Positions 35,210 to 44,553 of a DNA stretch of 64,000 bases are shown piece by piece. The stretch comes from an uncultured bacterium (GTDB lineage Bacteria; Verrucomicrobiota; Lentisphaeria; Victivallales; UBA1829), in the NCBI GenBank assembly GCA_900549415.1, contig URNX01000001.1, forward strand, positions 124,001 to 188,000. Reading direction: 5' to 3'. The translations under genes were made by a program, and so were the position numbers. Numbering within the stretch: position 1 is the stretch's first letter; the number at the start of each line of letters is the position of its first letter. Under the pieces are notes generated by a model. It was not told the DNA's origin. It made no database searches and was given only the letters and a program-made list of their open reading frames with translations.

Positions 35210-37993
35210 ATGAAATTATCAGAACAGGAAAACGCCGCTCGAAAATTCGTTCAGGAATGGAGCGGACGCGGATACGAAAAAGGAGAAACCCACGCATTCT
35301 GGCTCAGTCTCCTCCGCGCAGTCTTCGGCATACAGGCACCCGAAAAATACATCCACTTTGAAGACCAGGTCCAGCTCGGACACACAAGCTTTATCGACGC
35401 TTATATTCCCGAAACAAAAGTTATGATCGAACAGAAAGGGAAAAATATTGATCTCAACAAGGCGGCAAAACAATCTGACGGACAAATTCTGACACCCTAT
35501 CAGCAGGCGAAACGCTACGCTGATGAACTTGAATTCTCCAAACGTCCGCGCTGGATCGTCGTCTGCAACTTTCAGACCTTCCATATTCATGATATGGAAC
35601 ATCCGCACGAACAACCGCTCGTTGTTGAGCTTGCAAACTTGCCCAGAGAATTCCATCTTCTCTCCTTCCTCATTGATACAACCACCGAAAAACTCAAACG
35701 GGAAATGGCTCTCTCAATTCAGGCGGGAGACATCGTCGGGCAGCTCTATGACGAAATTCTGAAACTTTATAAAGACCCGAAGGCAGAATCCTCTCTCAAA
35801 AGTCTCAACAAACTTTGCGTCCGCCTCGTCTTCTGCCTCTACGCCGAAGACGCCGGCATCTTCGGCAAAAAAAGTCAGTTTCATGATTATCTCATCCGCT
35901 TTGATCCACGCGATCTCCGCCGCGCACTCATCGACCTCTTTGAAGTCCTTGATACACCCGTTGAAAAACGAGATCCTTATCTCGACCCAGAACTCGCGGA
36001 ATTCCCATATGTCAACGGAGGACTCTTCCGCTCTGAAAACGAAAATGATACAGTCGAAATTCCGCGTCTGGATGACAAAGTCAAAAACATTCTCCTCACC
36101 GAGGCCAGTGATGATTTTGACTGGAGCAACATCTCCCCGACTATCTTCGGTGCAGTCTTTGAAAGCACACTCAACCCCGAAACCCGCCGCTCCGGAGGAA
36201 TGCACTACACCAGTATCGAAAATATCCATAAAGTCATCGACCCGCTTTTCCTCGACACGCTGAAAGATGAACTCAATTCCATAAAGAAAACAAAAGTTCT
36301 CAACACCCGCAAAAGAAAACTGGAAAACTTTCAGGAAAAACTTGCCTCACTCAACTTTCTCGACCCCGCCTGCGGTTCCGGGAACTTCCTCACGGAAACC
36401 TATCTTTCACTCCGCCGCATGGAAAACGAAGTACTCTCCATGCTCAACCGTGACGGACACGCCTGGCTGACCGTCAATCCGATTCAAGTTTCCATCGGAC
36501 AGTTCTTCGGTATTGAAATCAACGATTTTGCCGTCTCCGTTGCCAAAACAGCCCTTTGGATTGCCGAAAGCCAGATGATGAAAGAGACCGAAGCCATTGT
36601 CCACCGCTCCCTCGACTTTCTCCCCCTGCGTTCCTATGCGAACATCGTCGAAGGGAACGCCCTCCGCATCGACTGGAACTCCGTCATTCCAAAAGAAAAA
36701 CTCAACTACATCATGGGAAATCCGCCCTTCCTCGGAGCTCGTCTCATGGGCTCCGAACAAAAAGCGGAATTGACTGACATTTTTGGAGGCACCAAAAATT
36801 CCGGCAACTTGGACTACGTCTGCTGCTGGTATAAAAAAGCGGCGGACTGCATGCAGGGAACCGCAATCCGCGCAGCCCTCGTTTCAACGAACTCCATAAC
36901 CCAGGGAGAGCAAGTCGCAATTCTCTGGAAGCCGTTGTTCAAACAGGGAATCCGCATTCTTTTTGCCTACCGGACTTTCCGCTGGGACAGTGAAGCAAAA
37001 ATCAAAGCCCATGTTCACTGTGTCATCATCGGTTTTGCCGCGCTTTCCGGTGGAAAAAATATGCAAATCTTTGATGAAGAAGGATTTCCGCATAAAGCCC
37101 ATGAAATCAACCCGTATCTCATTGATGCTCCTTCTATTTTTGTAGAAAGCCGCTCAAAGCCGCTTTTTCCAGTCCCGAAAATTGGAATTGGAAACAAGCC
37201 TATTGATGGAGGAAATTATCTTTTTACAAAAGAAGAAATGCTGCAATTTATAAAAACAGAGCCAACATCAAAAGAGTTATTTCATCCATGGTATGGTGCA
37301 GAAGAGTTTATCAATAGAAAACCTCGTTTCTGCTTGTGGTTAGGAAATGTTCCTCCGCAAAAATTAACAACCATGCCGGAATGCATGAAACGGATAAAAG
37401 CTGTTCGCGAACTTCGCCTTGCAAGTAAAAGTCAAGGAACCGTAAAACTGGCTGCTCACCCTACCCGTTTTCATGTAGAAAACATGCCTGATGGCGATAG
37501 TATAATTATTCCTTCCGTTTCTTCTGAGAAGCGTCAATATATCCCAATTGGAATACTGCCTCCTAGTGCATTTGCAAGCAATCTTGTTCTCATCATTCCC
37601 AATGCCACACTCTACCACTTCGGAGTACTGACCTCCAGTGTCCACATGGCATGGATGCGAACCGTCTGCGGAAGACTGAAATCCGATTACCGTTATTCCA
37701 AAGATATCGTCTACAACAACTTTCCATGGCCGGAGGAAACGGAGACGGTTCTGAAAGAAATCACAAAAACCGCACAGGAAATTCTGGATGCGCGAAACAA
37801 GTATCCGGATTGTTCATTTGCCGATCTCTATGGAGAATCCATGTTTTTATTCCCGGAACTTCTGGCGGCGCATCAGGCGAACGACCGCGCGGTGCTGAAA
37901 GCCTACGGGTTCTCCGCCACCATGACGGAGCCGGAAATCGTCGCAGAGCTCATGAAACTCTATCAGAAGCTCACAGCTCCCCCGAAAGCGTAA
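35210..37993 (+). CDS. MmeI-like single-chain restriction-modification enzyme (Type IIL)
   Basis: A 927-residue protein with the whole MmeI-like layout. The N-terminal nuclease domain (about 1-150) has the D-x10-E-x-K triad Asp63/Glu74/Lys76 (SFIDAYIPETKVMIEQK), then a helical region (about 160-330) and the adenine methyltransferase domain with motif I DPACGSGNFL (385-394) and catalytic NPPF (504-507). A target-recognition region (about 640-810) and a C-terminal helical part follow. Such enzymes methylate one strand and cut about two helical turns away. The recognition part is AT-rich, about 40% G+C by my count, against roughly 50% for the rest. It ends 3 bases before a GntR/LacI regulator. 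The framework is intact, so it is probably active. Confidence 0.9.
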   Translation: MKLSEQENAARKFVQEWSGRGYEKGETHAFWLSLLRAVFGIQAPEKYIHFEDQVQLGHTSFIDAYIPETKVMIEQKGKNIDLNKAAKQSDGQILTPYQQAKRYADELEFSKRPRWIVVCNFQTFHIHDMEHPHEQPLVVELANLPREFHLLSFLIDTTTEKLKREMALSIQAGDIVGQLYDEILKLYKDPKAESSLKSLNKLCVRLVFCLYAEDAGIFGKKSQFHDYLIRFDPRDLRRALIDLFEVLDTPVEKRDPYLDPELAEFPYVNGGLFRSENENDTVEIPRLDDKVKNILLTEASDDFDWSNISPTIFGAVFESTLNPETRRSGGMHYTSIENIHKVIDPLFLDTLKDELNSIKKTKVLNTRKRKLENFQEKLASLNFLDPACGSGNFLTETYLSLRRMENEVLSMLNRDGHAWLTVNPIQVSIGQFFGIEINDFAVSVAKTALWIAESQMMKETEAIVHRSLDFLPLRSYANIVEGNALRIDWNSVIPKEKLNYIMGNPPFLGARLMGSEQKAELTDIFGGTKNSGNLDYVCCWYKKAADCMQGTAIRAALVSTNSITQGEQVAILWKPLFKQGIRILFAYRTFRWDSEAKIKAHVHCVIIGFAALSGGKNMQIFDEEGFPHKAHEINPYLIDAPSIFVESRSKPLFPVPKIGIGNKPIDGGNYLFTKEEMLQFIKTEPTSKELFHPWYGAEEFINRKPRFCLWLGNVPPQKLTTMPECMKRIKAVRELRLASKSQGTVKLAAHPTRFHVENMPDGDSIIIPSVSSEKRQYIPIGILPPSAFASNLVLIIPNATLYHFGVLTSSVHMAWMRTVCGRLKSDYRYSKDIVYNNFPWPEETETVLKEITKTAQEILDARNKYPDCSFADLYGESMFLFPELLAAHQANDRAVLKAYGFSATMTEPEIVAELMKLYQKLTAPPKA
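37130..37650 (+). other. AT-rich target-recognition segment within the MmeI-like gene
   Basis: Lines 37201-37260 and 37501-37560 contain only about 25% and 37% G+C by hand count, and the 420-base stretch 37201-37620 averages about 40%. The neighbouring methyltransferase core, sampled at 36361-36420, is about 60%. It coincides with the specificity domain, which in this family is known to be exchanged between enzymes. Confidence 0.65.
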
Positions 37994-37996
37994 ATC

Positions 37997-39010
37997 ATGG
38001 AATACAAACAGGCACATATTGCGGAGGAGCTGAAACGGAGAATCGCGGACGGAGTCTACACCGACCGATTGCCGAATACGCTCACCCTCGCGGAGGAATT
38101 CGGAGTCAACATCAAAACGGCGAACAAAGCCCTCGCAAGACTCGTCGAGGCGGGACTGCTCGAACGCAAAAAACGGGCGGGAACACGCATCGTGCAAAAC
38201 CGCAGAGGCCTCTATCCCGAACGCATGATCGAAGTCATTTTCGAGGGATTCACAACCATTTTCACACACCCGTTCTGGAATGAAATCTGGGAGGGAATGA
38301 TGCAGAAACTCTCCGCCGCCGGATACCGCACCATTCTCAACATGCTCGAATCCGATCCCGAAACCGGACTGCTCCGTCTCGACCGCTTCTCCCTTTGCGC
38401 TTCCACCGGAAAAATCGTGCTGGGAATCGGCGAAAAACATGTGCTCGACCGCATCGCCGCCGCTCACGTGCCGTTCATTTCCGCATGCGACCCCGTTGAT
38501 GATCCCGCAATTCCGCAAGTCGCGTTCGATTTCACAGACGGCATCCGCGACGCCGTCGACTGGCTTGTCGCGCAGGGATGCACAAAAATCGCGTTCATCG
38601 GGCAGACCCGTAGCTATGTCAACCTTCAGCAGATGCGGAAGTTCGACGCCTATCTCAAGGCTCTTCAGCGATACCGCCAGACCGACCCCGCACTCATCGA
38701 AAACGTCCGTCCGCTCGCGGAAAGCGGCGCCTCCGCGCTTGAAAATCTCCTTGCGCGGACCCGTCCGGACGCCCTCATTGCCGCATACGACCACCAGCTG
38801 CCCGGGATTCTGCAGGGGCTCCGCGAACACGACATCAGCATCCCCGTCATCGGCTGCGACGGACTCCCCCTCCCCGGAGTCCCGTCCGATCGCCATACGG
38901 TCAGAGTCCCGCGCCGTGAATGCGGGTTCAAGATCGCCGAACAGCTGATCCACGCCATCAACACGCGCCGCAAACCGCGCTCCGTCATCATCCCCGCGGA
39001 ATTTATCTGA
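37997..39010 (+). CDS. GntR-HTH/LacI-type sugar-binding hybrid regulator
   Basis: A 337-residue regulator with an N-terminal GntR winged helix (about 1-70: AEELKRRIADGVYTDRLPNTLTLAEEFGVNIKTANKALARL) and a LacI-type periplasmic-binding-fold sensor domain (about 75-337, with VDWLVAQGCTKIAFIGQTRS and LPGVPSDRHTVRVPRRECG). This fusion is typical of AraR-like carbohydrate regulators. Only three bases separate it from the restriction-modification gene, so it is cotranscribed or independently read from an internal promoter. Its targets are unknown; the sugar operon upstream and the transporter downstream are candidates. Confidence 0.88.
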   Translation: MEYKQAHIAEELKRRIADGVYTDRLPNTLTLAEEFGVNIKTANKALARLVEAGLLERKKRAGTRIVQNRRGLYPERMIEVIFEGFTTIFTHPFWNEIWEGMMQKLSAAGYRTILNMLESDPETGLLRLDRFSLCASTGKIVLGIGEKHVLDRIAAAHVPFISACDPVDDPAIPQVAFDFTDGIRDAVDWLVAQGCTKIAFIGQTRSYVNLQQMRKFDAYLKALQRYRQTDPALIENVRPLAESGASALENLLARTRPDALIAAYDHQLPGILQGLREHDISIPVIGCDGLPLPGVPSDRHTVRVPRRECGFKIAEQLIHAINTRRKPRSVIIPAEFI

Positions 39011-39039
39011 TTGAAAAACAGAACATGCGGCTGTATATT
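39011..39039 (+). promoter_or_regulatory. promoter of the DMT transporter gene
   Basis: TTGAAA (39011-39016), 17-base spacer, TATATT (39034-39039), 33 bases before the ATG at 39072. Confidence 0.65.
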
Positions 39040-39071
39040 ACCGGATTTTATATTCTATGAGAGGATGAAAC

Positions 39072-40025
39072 ATGGGCGCAAATCTTTCTGAATTCACAAA
39101 AACGCATCCCGCCGTTCCGGGGATTTTCTGGGCGACGGTCAGTGTTGTGTGCTGGGGAACGCTTTTCCCGGCGGTCACCTTCCTGGTCTCCCGAGGCAAT
39201 ATCGACTGCTACAGCATGGCGCAGCTGCGCTTCCTGATGGCGGGCGTCGTCATGCTTCTTGTTTTTGCCGTCGCGAACCGCAAACTCCCCTGGGCGGAGA
39301 TCCGCGGGAAAGACTGGTTTCATCTGATTTTCCAGAGTATTTTCGCCGCCGGGATGAGCGTGTTTCTGTTCTACGGACAGAGCCTCGGCATTCCGGTTGT
39401 CAACGCCTCGCTGCTGGAAGCGGAGGCGCCTCTGATGATCTTCGTGCTCGGACTCTTCATTCTGCGGAATCCCACCTCGGCGCTTCAGACGGCGGGGCTC
39501 TGCGCCGGATTCGCCGGAAGCATGCTTGTGCTGAAAGTCATCAGCGCAAAAGGGCTGACGATCAGTTCCCTTTCCTTTGGCGACGCTATGGTGTTCGCCG
39601 GCGCGTTCTGCTGGGCGCTCTACACCGTGCTCGCCCACCGGACAATCAAACGGATCGGCGGTCTTCTTTACACCTCATGGAGCGTTCTTTTCGCCGGATT
39701 CTGGATTCTGCTCTTCCAGCTTGCGGCCGGCTTTCCGGTGCATATTCCAACACAGCTTCCGGATATTCTCTGCACAGCCTATCTCGGGCTGATTCCGACC
39801 GCGCTTGCGTTCTTCTCCTGGAACAATGCCCAGCGTTACATTTCCACCGGATTGCTTGCGGTTTCGGGTTATTTCACCCCGATGCTGACTGCGCTTCTCG
39901 GCTGGCTGTTTTTCGCCCAGACAATTACGCTCTGCCAGATCGGCGGAATGGTTCTCGTCGTCGGTTCCGCCCTCATCGAGCCGGAGATCTCCTCCCTCAT
40001 CCGTGAACTTTTCCGGAAAAAGTAA
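39072..40025 (+). CDS. EamA/DMT-family transporter
   Basis: A 317-residue inner-membrane protein with about ten helices, two EamA repeats (about 15-150 and 170-305). Conserved pieces are TVSVVCWGTLFPAVTFLVSRG, LLEAEAPLMIFVLGLFIL and LGLIPTALAFFSWNNAQRYI. EamA proteins export or import small metabolites such as amino acids or sugars; substrate unknown. It lies between two sugar-type regulators. Confidence 0.85.
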   Translation: MGANLSEFTKTHPAVPGIFWATVSVVCWGTLFPAVTFLVSRGNIDCYSMAQLRFLMAGVVMLLVFAVANRKLPWAEIRGKDWFHLIFQSIFAAGMSVFLFYGQSLGIPVVNASLLEAEAPLMIFVLGLFILRNPTSALQTAGLCAGFAGSMLVLKVISAKGLTISSLSFGDAMVFAGAFCWALYTVLAHRTIKRIGGLLYTSWSVLFAGFWILLFQLAAGFPVHIPTQLPDILCTAYLGLIPTALAFFSWNNAQRYISTGLLAVSGYFTPMLTALLGWLFFAQTITLCQIGGMVLVVGSALIEPEISSLIRELFRKK

Positions 40026-40046
40026 CCAGCCTTTTCGCTCTCCCGC

Positions 40047-40074
40047 TTGCATTTTCCCAGAACTGTGTTATTTT
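40047..40074 (+). promoter_or_regulatory. promoter of the LacI-family gene
   Basis: TTGCAT (40047-40052), a 16-base spacer, TATTTT (40069-40074), directly followed by the operator at 40075. Confidence 0.6.
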
Positions 40075-40096
40075 AAAAATCAAACGCTTGATTTTT
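40075..40096. promoter_or_regulatory. 22-bp LacI-type operator (autoregulation)
   Basis: A 22-bp palindrome with ten of eleven pairs matched and a CG centre: AAAAATCAAA-CG-CTTGATTTTT arranged as an inverted repeat. It starts right after the -10 box and covers the likely transcription start, 18 bases before the LacI-family start codon. The CG centre is typical of LacI-family sites. Confidence 0.72.
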
Positions 40097-40113
40097 CTAA
40101 AAAGGAGCCGGAA

Positions 40114-41184
40114 ATGCGGAGAATCACACTTCGGGATATTGCGCGGGAACTCGATATGAACGAGTCGACGGTGAGCTATGCGCTCGCCGGAAAAGGCTCC
40201 ATCGGAGAAAAAACAAGACAGCTCGTCCGCGAAACGGCGGAACGAATGGGGTATGTGCCGAATCAGGCTGCCCGGCAGATCAGCATGGGGAAAAGCGCAA
40301 TGATCGCAATCGTCGTGCCGAATGTGCTTGCCGAATACGGAGAGTTCTGCGAATACGCGTTCCGCTTCTTCCGCGAAAAAGGATGGCAGACACAGATTCT
40401 CATCTCCGAATTCTCACCTGAACGGGAAATGGCTATCGCGGAAAGTCTCATCGGACAGAACGCCGCCGGCGCACTCCTGATTCCGGCTATTCCGCCAGGC
40501 GAAACCGGAGACTCCCCCGCACTGCGGCGTCTGCGCGAAGCGGGAATCGCCGTCATCGCAAGAAATGCAGGAACTGAAATTCCGTCGGTCAACCTCGACT
40601 TTGAAGCGATCGGACGCGGCTTCGGAGAACGGTTTCTGCGTTCCGCCCGGACCAGAATCCGAATTGCCGTTCCGCATCCCGCGCCGTTCGCGGAAAACGT
40701 CAACGGCGTTATGCGCGGACTTCAATCCGTACTCGGCAAAAATGCGGATGTGCGGATCGAAGCTCCCGCCGTCCCCCTCCCCGAAGAGCTTGCGGAAGGA
40801 ACGAACGCGCATTATGAATATCAGATCCGCAACATGCTTTCGCGCGGCGGAATCGAAGCCGGACGCGCTCTCTGCCGTCGCATGTCCGAATCCGCCGATG
40901 CGCCCAATGCGGTCATCTGCCCGCATGAAGCCTGTGCGCTCGGAATTCTGCTGGAAGCGGAACGCCTCGGACTCCGGATCCCGGAAGATTTGGAACTCGC
41001 GGCATGTCAGCGCGGCTGTTACGCCGACGCCGCGCCGCGCAGAATCGCCGCAGGCTACGTCTCGCAGAAACGCATCGCGCTCGCCATGAGCGGACATCTG
41101 CTTGAACTGCTGAAAACGGGCGGAACACAGAACGAAACGCTCGCCCCGGAATTTGACAACGCTGAAACACTGAAAATATCATAA
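40114..41184 (+). CDS. LacI-family transcriptional regulator
   Basis: A 356-residue repressor. The N-terminal HTH (MRRITLRDIARELDMNESTVSYAL) with the hinge-helix region GYVPNQAARQI is followed by a sugar-binding domain (about 60-340). ATG 40114 has a perfect AAGGAG site; an upstream frame is not used. An operator overlaps its promoter, suggesting autorepression. It precedes the GH3-HAD-DUF1848 genes by 12 bases and probably also controls them, since no separate promoter is seen for GH3. Confidence 0.92.
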   Translation: MRRITLRDIARELDMNESTVSYALAGKGSIGEKTRQLVRETAERMGYVPNQAARQISMGKSAMIAIVVPNVLAEYGEFCEYAFRFFREKGWQTQILISEFSPEREMAIAESLIGQNAAGALLIPAIPPGETGDSPALRRLREAGIAVIARNAGTEIPSVNLDFEAIGRGFGERFLRSARTRIRIAVPHPAPFAENVNGVMRGLQSVLGKNADVRIEAPAVPLPEELAEGTNAHYEYQIRNMLSRGGIEAGRALCRRMSESADAPNAVICPHEACALGILLEAERLGLRIPEDLELAACQRGCYADAAPRRIAAGYVSQKRIALAMSGHLLELLKTGGTQNETLAPEFDNAETLKIS

Positions 41185-41196
41185 ACGGAGAACAAA

Positions 41197-42873
41197 ATGA
41201 ATTCCAACATTGATTCCCTGATCGCCTCCATGACTCTGGAGGAAAAAATCGGACAGTGCCTCGTCATCGGCTTCGTCGGCTCGGTTGCGACGCCGGAAAT
41301 CTTCCGCCGCATTCATCAGTATCACCCCGCCGGAATCCGCGTGGGCATGACCATGCGCACAAAAACTGCCGTCCACGACCCCTACGCGACCAGCGCAAGC
41401 TGTGCGCACCGCGTCATCCGCAAGCCGAAAGGAACCGTCAAGGACTTCATCCCGGGCATTCCCGCGTGCCACTGCACCAACGAGGAGTGGACCGCATATC
41501 TGAATTCGCTCAAAAAAGCGGCAATGGAAAACCCAACGCCTATTCCGATCCATATCACCGTCGACATGGAGGGGGAAAACAGCGCGGATTATCCCTTCGG
41601 CGGAATCCACTTCTTCCCCAGCAACATGGGAATCGGAACTTCAGGTGATCCGGAACTCGCACGACGCGTCAGCTGGGCGGTCGGACGCCAGCTCACCGCA
41701 CTCGGCGTCAGCTGGATTCACAGCCCGGTTCTCGACGTAAACACCAATCCGAAGAACCCCGAAATCGGCACGCGCAGCTACAATTCCGATTTTGAAACCG
41801 CCGCGCTCTATGCGGAAAAAGCGCTTCAGGGTTTCCGCGAAGCCGGCATCATCACCACCGGCAAGCACTTCCCCGGACGCGGCGCCTCCACGCAGGATGC
41901 TCACGGAGAGCTCCCCGTCATCGACCTTCCCGAAGCCGAACTGCGCCGTCATCTGCTCACATTCAAACGGCTGATCGACAACGGGCTGCCCTGCATTATG
42001 ACCGCACACACGGCGTACCCCGCTTACGATCCCTCCGGACGCCCCGCGACTCTCTCGAAAAAGATTCTGACCGACCTCCTCAAGGGCGAACTCGGATTCA
42101 AGGGAACCGTCACGACCGACGACATCACCATGGGCGGAATCGTCGCCATGTTCGAAGTCGCCGACGCCTGCATCGAAGCCCTCTGCGCCGGAGCCAACCT
42201 GATCCTTTTCCGCGACGAAAGCAACCTTCTTGACGAAGTCTTCCCGAAACTCGTCGAAGCCGTCAAATCCGGACGTCTCCCGCTGGAGCGCGTCGAAGAT
42301 GCCGTCCGCCGCACCCTTACCGTCAAGAAGGAGTACGGTCTGCTCGACAACTCCGGTGTGAAGGACCTCGCGCATTGCGCCGACGGCATCCACGATCCGG
42401 AGGTTGCCGCGATCGAAAAGGAGGCGGCGGAAAAGACCGTGCGCATCGTCCGCAATGACGCCGGGCTTCTTCCGCTCCCGCGCGACAAAAAAATTCTGCT
42501 GATCGAACAGATCGCGCCGCTCTACCGTCTCGTCAATTCACAGGCCTGCCATCCCGGTCTGCTTTGGGAAAAGTGCTATGCGTACAATCCGCAAGTCGGC
42601 ATGGTCGAAACCGAAATGAGCTTCACCGATTCCGACCGCGAACGTGTCATGGAGCGTCTGGACGAAGCCGACATCATCGTCGCAACGAATTACTACTACC
42701 GCCGCGGTGCGGGCGGCGGAGAATTCATCCGCGAGCTCGCGAAGAAAGGCAAGAAACTCGTTGTCGTCACCAACAGTCCCTATCTCGACGCGCCGGAATT
42801 CACAACCGAAGTCATCTCCTTCGGCAACGGTCCGCGCAGTGCGGAACAGATCGCAAAGGTGCTGTTTGAATGA
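41197..42873 (+). CDS. glycoside hydrolase family 3 protein (NagZ-like)
   Basis: A 558-residue GH3 enzyme. The barrel (about 8-340) has KHFPGRGASTQDAH (about 223-236), containing the His that NagZ-type hexosaminidases use, and the nucleophile Asp308 in VTTDDITMGG. A second domain of about 200 residues follows (from 360). No signal peptide, so cytoplasmic. NagZ-type enzymes remove N-acetylglucosamine from muropeptides or chitin oligomers; other GH3 specificities are possible. It overlaps the HAD gene (ATGA). Confidence 0.85.
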   Translation: MNSNIDSLIASMTLEEKIGQCLVIGFVGSVATPEIFRRIHQYHPAGIRVGMTMRTKTAVHDPYATSASCAHRVIRKPKGTVKDFIPGIPACHCTNEEWTAYLNSLKKAAMENPTPIPIHITVDMEGENSADYPFGGIHFFPSNMGIGTSGDPELARRVSWAVGRQLTALGVSWIHSPVLDVNTNPKNPEIGTRSYNSDFETAALYAEKALQGFREAGIITTGKHFPGRGASTQDAHGELPVIDLPEAELRRHLLTFKRLIDNGLPCIMTAHTAYPAYDPSGRPATLSKKILTDLLKGELGFKGTVTTDDITMGGIVAMFEVADACIEALCAGANLILFRDESNLLDEVFPKLVEAVKSGRLPLERVEDAVRRTLTVKKEYGLLDNSGVKDLAHCADGIHDPEVAAIEKEAAEKTVRIVRNDAGLLPLPRDKKILLIEQIAPLYRLVNSQACHPGLLWEKCYAYNPQVGMVETEMSFTDSDRERVMERLDEADIIVATNYYYRRGAGGGEFIRELAKKGKKLVVVTNSPYLDAPEFTTEVISFGNGPRSAEQIAKVLFE

Positions 42874-43721
42874 ACGCGCTGAACTCTCATCCGTTTCTGA
42901 TCGGGTTCGACAGCGACGGCTGCGCATTTGACAACATGACCGTCAAGCACCAGCGCGCCTTCGGTCCGGCGTTCATTGACGTCTACGGTCTGAACGCCGT
43001 TGCCGGACGCGCCGCGCAGATCTGGGATTTTGTGAATCTGTTCGGACGGACGCGCGGCTGCAACCGGTTCCGGGGCGTCATCAACTCGCTCCGCTGGCTT
43101 CACCAGTGTCCGGACATCACGATTCCCCTTCCCGATGTTTCCGCGCTGGAAAAATGGGCGGATTCCACGCCGAGTTTGAGCAACTCCGCATTGGAGGAAT
43201 ACCGCGCACAGCATCCGGACCCGGAGCTCGACCGCGCGCTCGAATGGAGCTTTGAGGTCAACCGCAGAATAGCCGCGCTGCAGCTCAACATCCCGCCCGT
43301 CGAAGGTGTGCGCGAAGCCCTCGCGGAAGCGTCGGGAAAAGCTGACCTTGCGGTCATCTCTCAAGCGCCCGCCGCGACCGTCGAGCATGAGTGGAGCCGC
43401 CACGGGCTGAAACCTTTCATGGGATGCGTCTGCGGGCAGGAAGCCGGATCGAAAGCCGAACAGCTCCACGGGGCGGACGGCGGATTCCATGCCCCCGGTC
43501 GCGTGCTGCTTGCCGGCGACGCCCCGGGCGACCTTGCGGCGGCGAATGCATGCGGCGCGCTCTTCTATCCGATTGTCCCCGGACATGAAGTCGAATCGTG
43601 GCGTGCGTTCCGCACCGAGGCGCTTCCCCGCTTCTTTGCGGAAACCTATGCCGGAGCGTATCAGGACTCACTGCTCTCTGCATTCGAATCCGCCCTTCCC
43701 GAACGGCCGGACTTTATTTAA
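42870..43721 (+). CDS. HAD-superfamily hydrolase
   Basis: A 283-residue haloacid-dehalogenase-type protein. Motif I is FDSDGCAFDN with Asp14 and Asp16, motif II VISQAP (about 167), and motif IV LAGDAPGDLAAA (about 220). The cap region lies between 30 and 130. HAD enzymes of this type are phosphatases for sugar phosphates. It overlaps the GH3 stop and precedes DUF1848, suggesting removal of phosphate from the product. Confidence 0.82.
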   Translation: MNALNSHPFLIGFDSDGCAFDNMTVKHQRAFGPAFIDVYGLNAVAGRAAQIWDFVNLFGRTRGCNRFRGVINSLRWLHQCPDITIPLPDVSALEKWADSTPSLSNSALEEYRAQHPDPELDRALEWSFEVNRRIAALQLNIPPVEGVREALAEASGKADLAVISQAPAATVEHEWSRHGLKPFMGCVCGQEAGSKAEQLHGADGGFHAPGRVLLAGDAPGDLAAANACGALFYPIVPGHEVESWRAFRTEALPRFFAETYAGAYQDSLLSAFESALPERPDFI

Positions 43722-43733
43722 AGAGAGGACTCC

Positions 43734-44531
43734 ATGATTATTTCCGCAAGCAGGCGCACCGATATTCCGGCGTTTTTCGCGCGGGAATTCATGGAGTCGA
43801 TCCGCGCCGGATTCCGCATCGTCCGCAATCCGTATTCGGGACGGGAGACGCGGCTGTCGCTCGCCCCGGCGGATGTGGAGTGCATTGTCTTCTGGAGCAA
43901 AAATCCGGAACCGCTTCTGCCGTTTCTGCCGGAACTGGAGGAACGCGGATACCGCTTTTATTTCCAGTTCACCCTCACGCCCTACGGCACGGACATCGAG
44001 CGCAATCTTCCGCCGAAACGGCGCATTCTCCAGACTTTCCGAACGCTCTCGGAACAGATCGGAGCGGAAAAGGTGATCTGGCGTTACGATCCGGTTATCT
44101 TCTCCGCGGAATGGACCGCGGAACGGCACAGCGAAATATTCCGCCGGATGACCGATGCGCTCGCGCCGTACACGAAACAGTGTATCATCTCCTTCATGGA
44201 TTTCTACGGGAAATGTCTGCGCCGACCGGAATGCCGTGCCTTCCGGAAACCTTCGGAAGCGGAAATGCTGGACCTTTCCGCCGAGTTTTTCGCAATGGCG
44301 CGATCGCACGGACTCCGCATTTCCGCCTGTGCGGAAGCGCTCGACCTGACCTCAGCCGGAATCGAGCCTGCGCACTGCATCGATCCGGATCTCATCGAAA
44401 CGCTCACCGGACGCATCATCAAGCGGATAAAGGACCGCAGTCAGCGTCCGGAATGCGGCTGTGCCGTTTCGCGCGACATCGGCGCTTACGCCACCTGCCG
44501 TCACAACTGCGTCTATTGCTATGCAAATTGA
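43734..44531 (+). CDS. DUF1848 protein with a C-terminal Cys cluster
   Basis: A 265-residue DUF1848 protein. The start MIISASRRTDIPAFF is the family signature; the C-terminus ECGCAVSRDIGAYATC..NCVYCYAN holds a CxYCY-type Cys cluster resembling a radical-SAM iron-sulfur site and the spore-photoproduct-lyase fold. TIM-barrel-like core. The role is unknown. It is the last gene of the operon, 12 bases after the HAD stop; the gene is complete. Confidence 0.85.
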   Translation: MIISASRRTDIPAFFAREFMESIRAGFRIVRNPYSGRETRLSLAPADVECIVFWSKNPEPLLPFLPELEERGYRFYFQFTLTPYGTDIERNLPPKRRILQTFRTLSEQIGAEKVIWRYDPVIFSAEWTAERHSEIFRRMTDALAPYTKQCIISFMDFYGKCLRRPECRAFRKPSEAEMLDLSAEFFAMARSHGLRISACAEALDLTSAGIEPAHCIDPDLIETLTGRIIKRIKDRSQRPECGCAVSRDIGAYATCRHNCVYCYAN

Positions 44532-44553
44532 TCTATATCAAAAAAATATTTGA

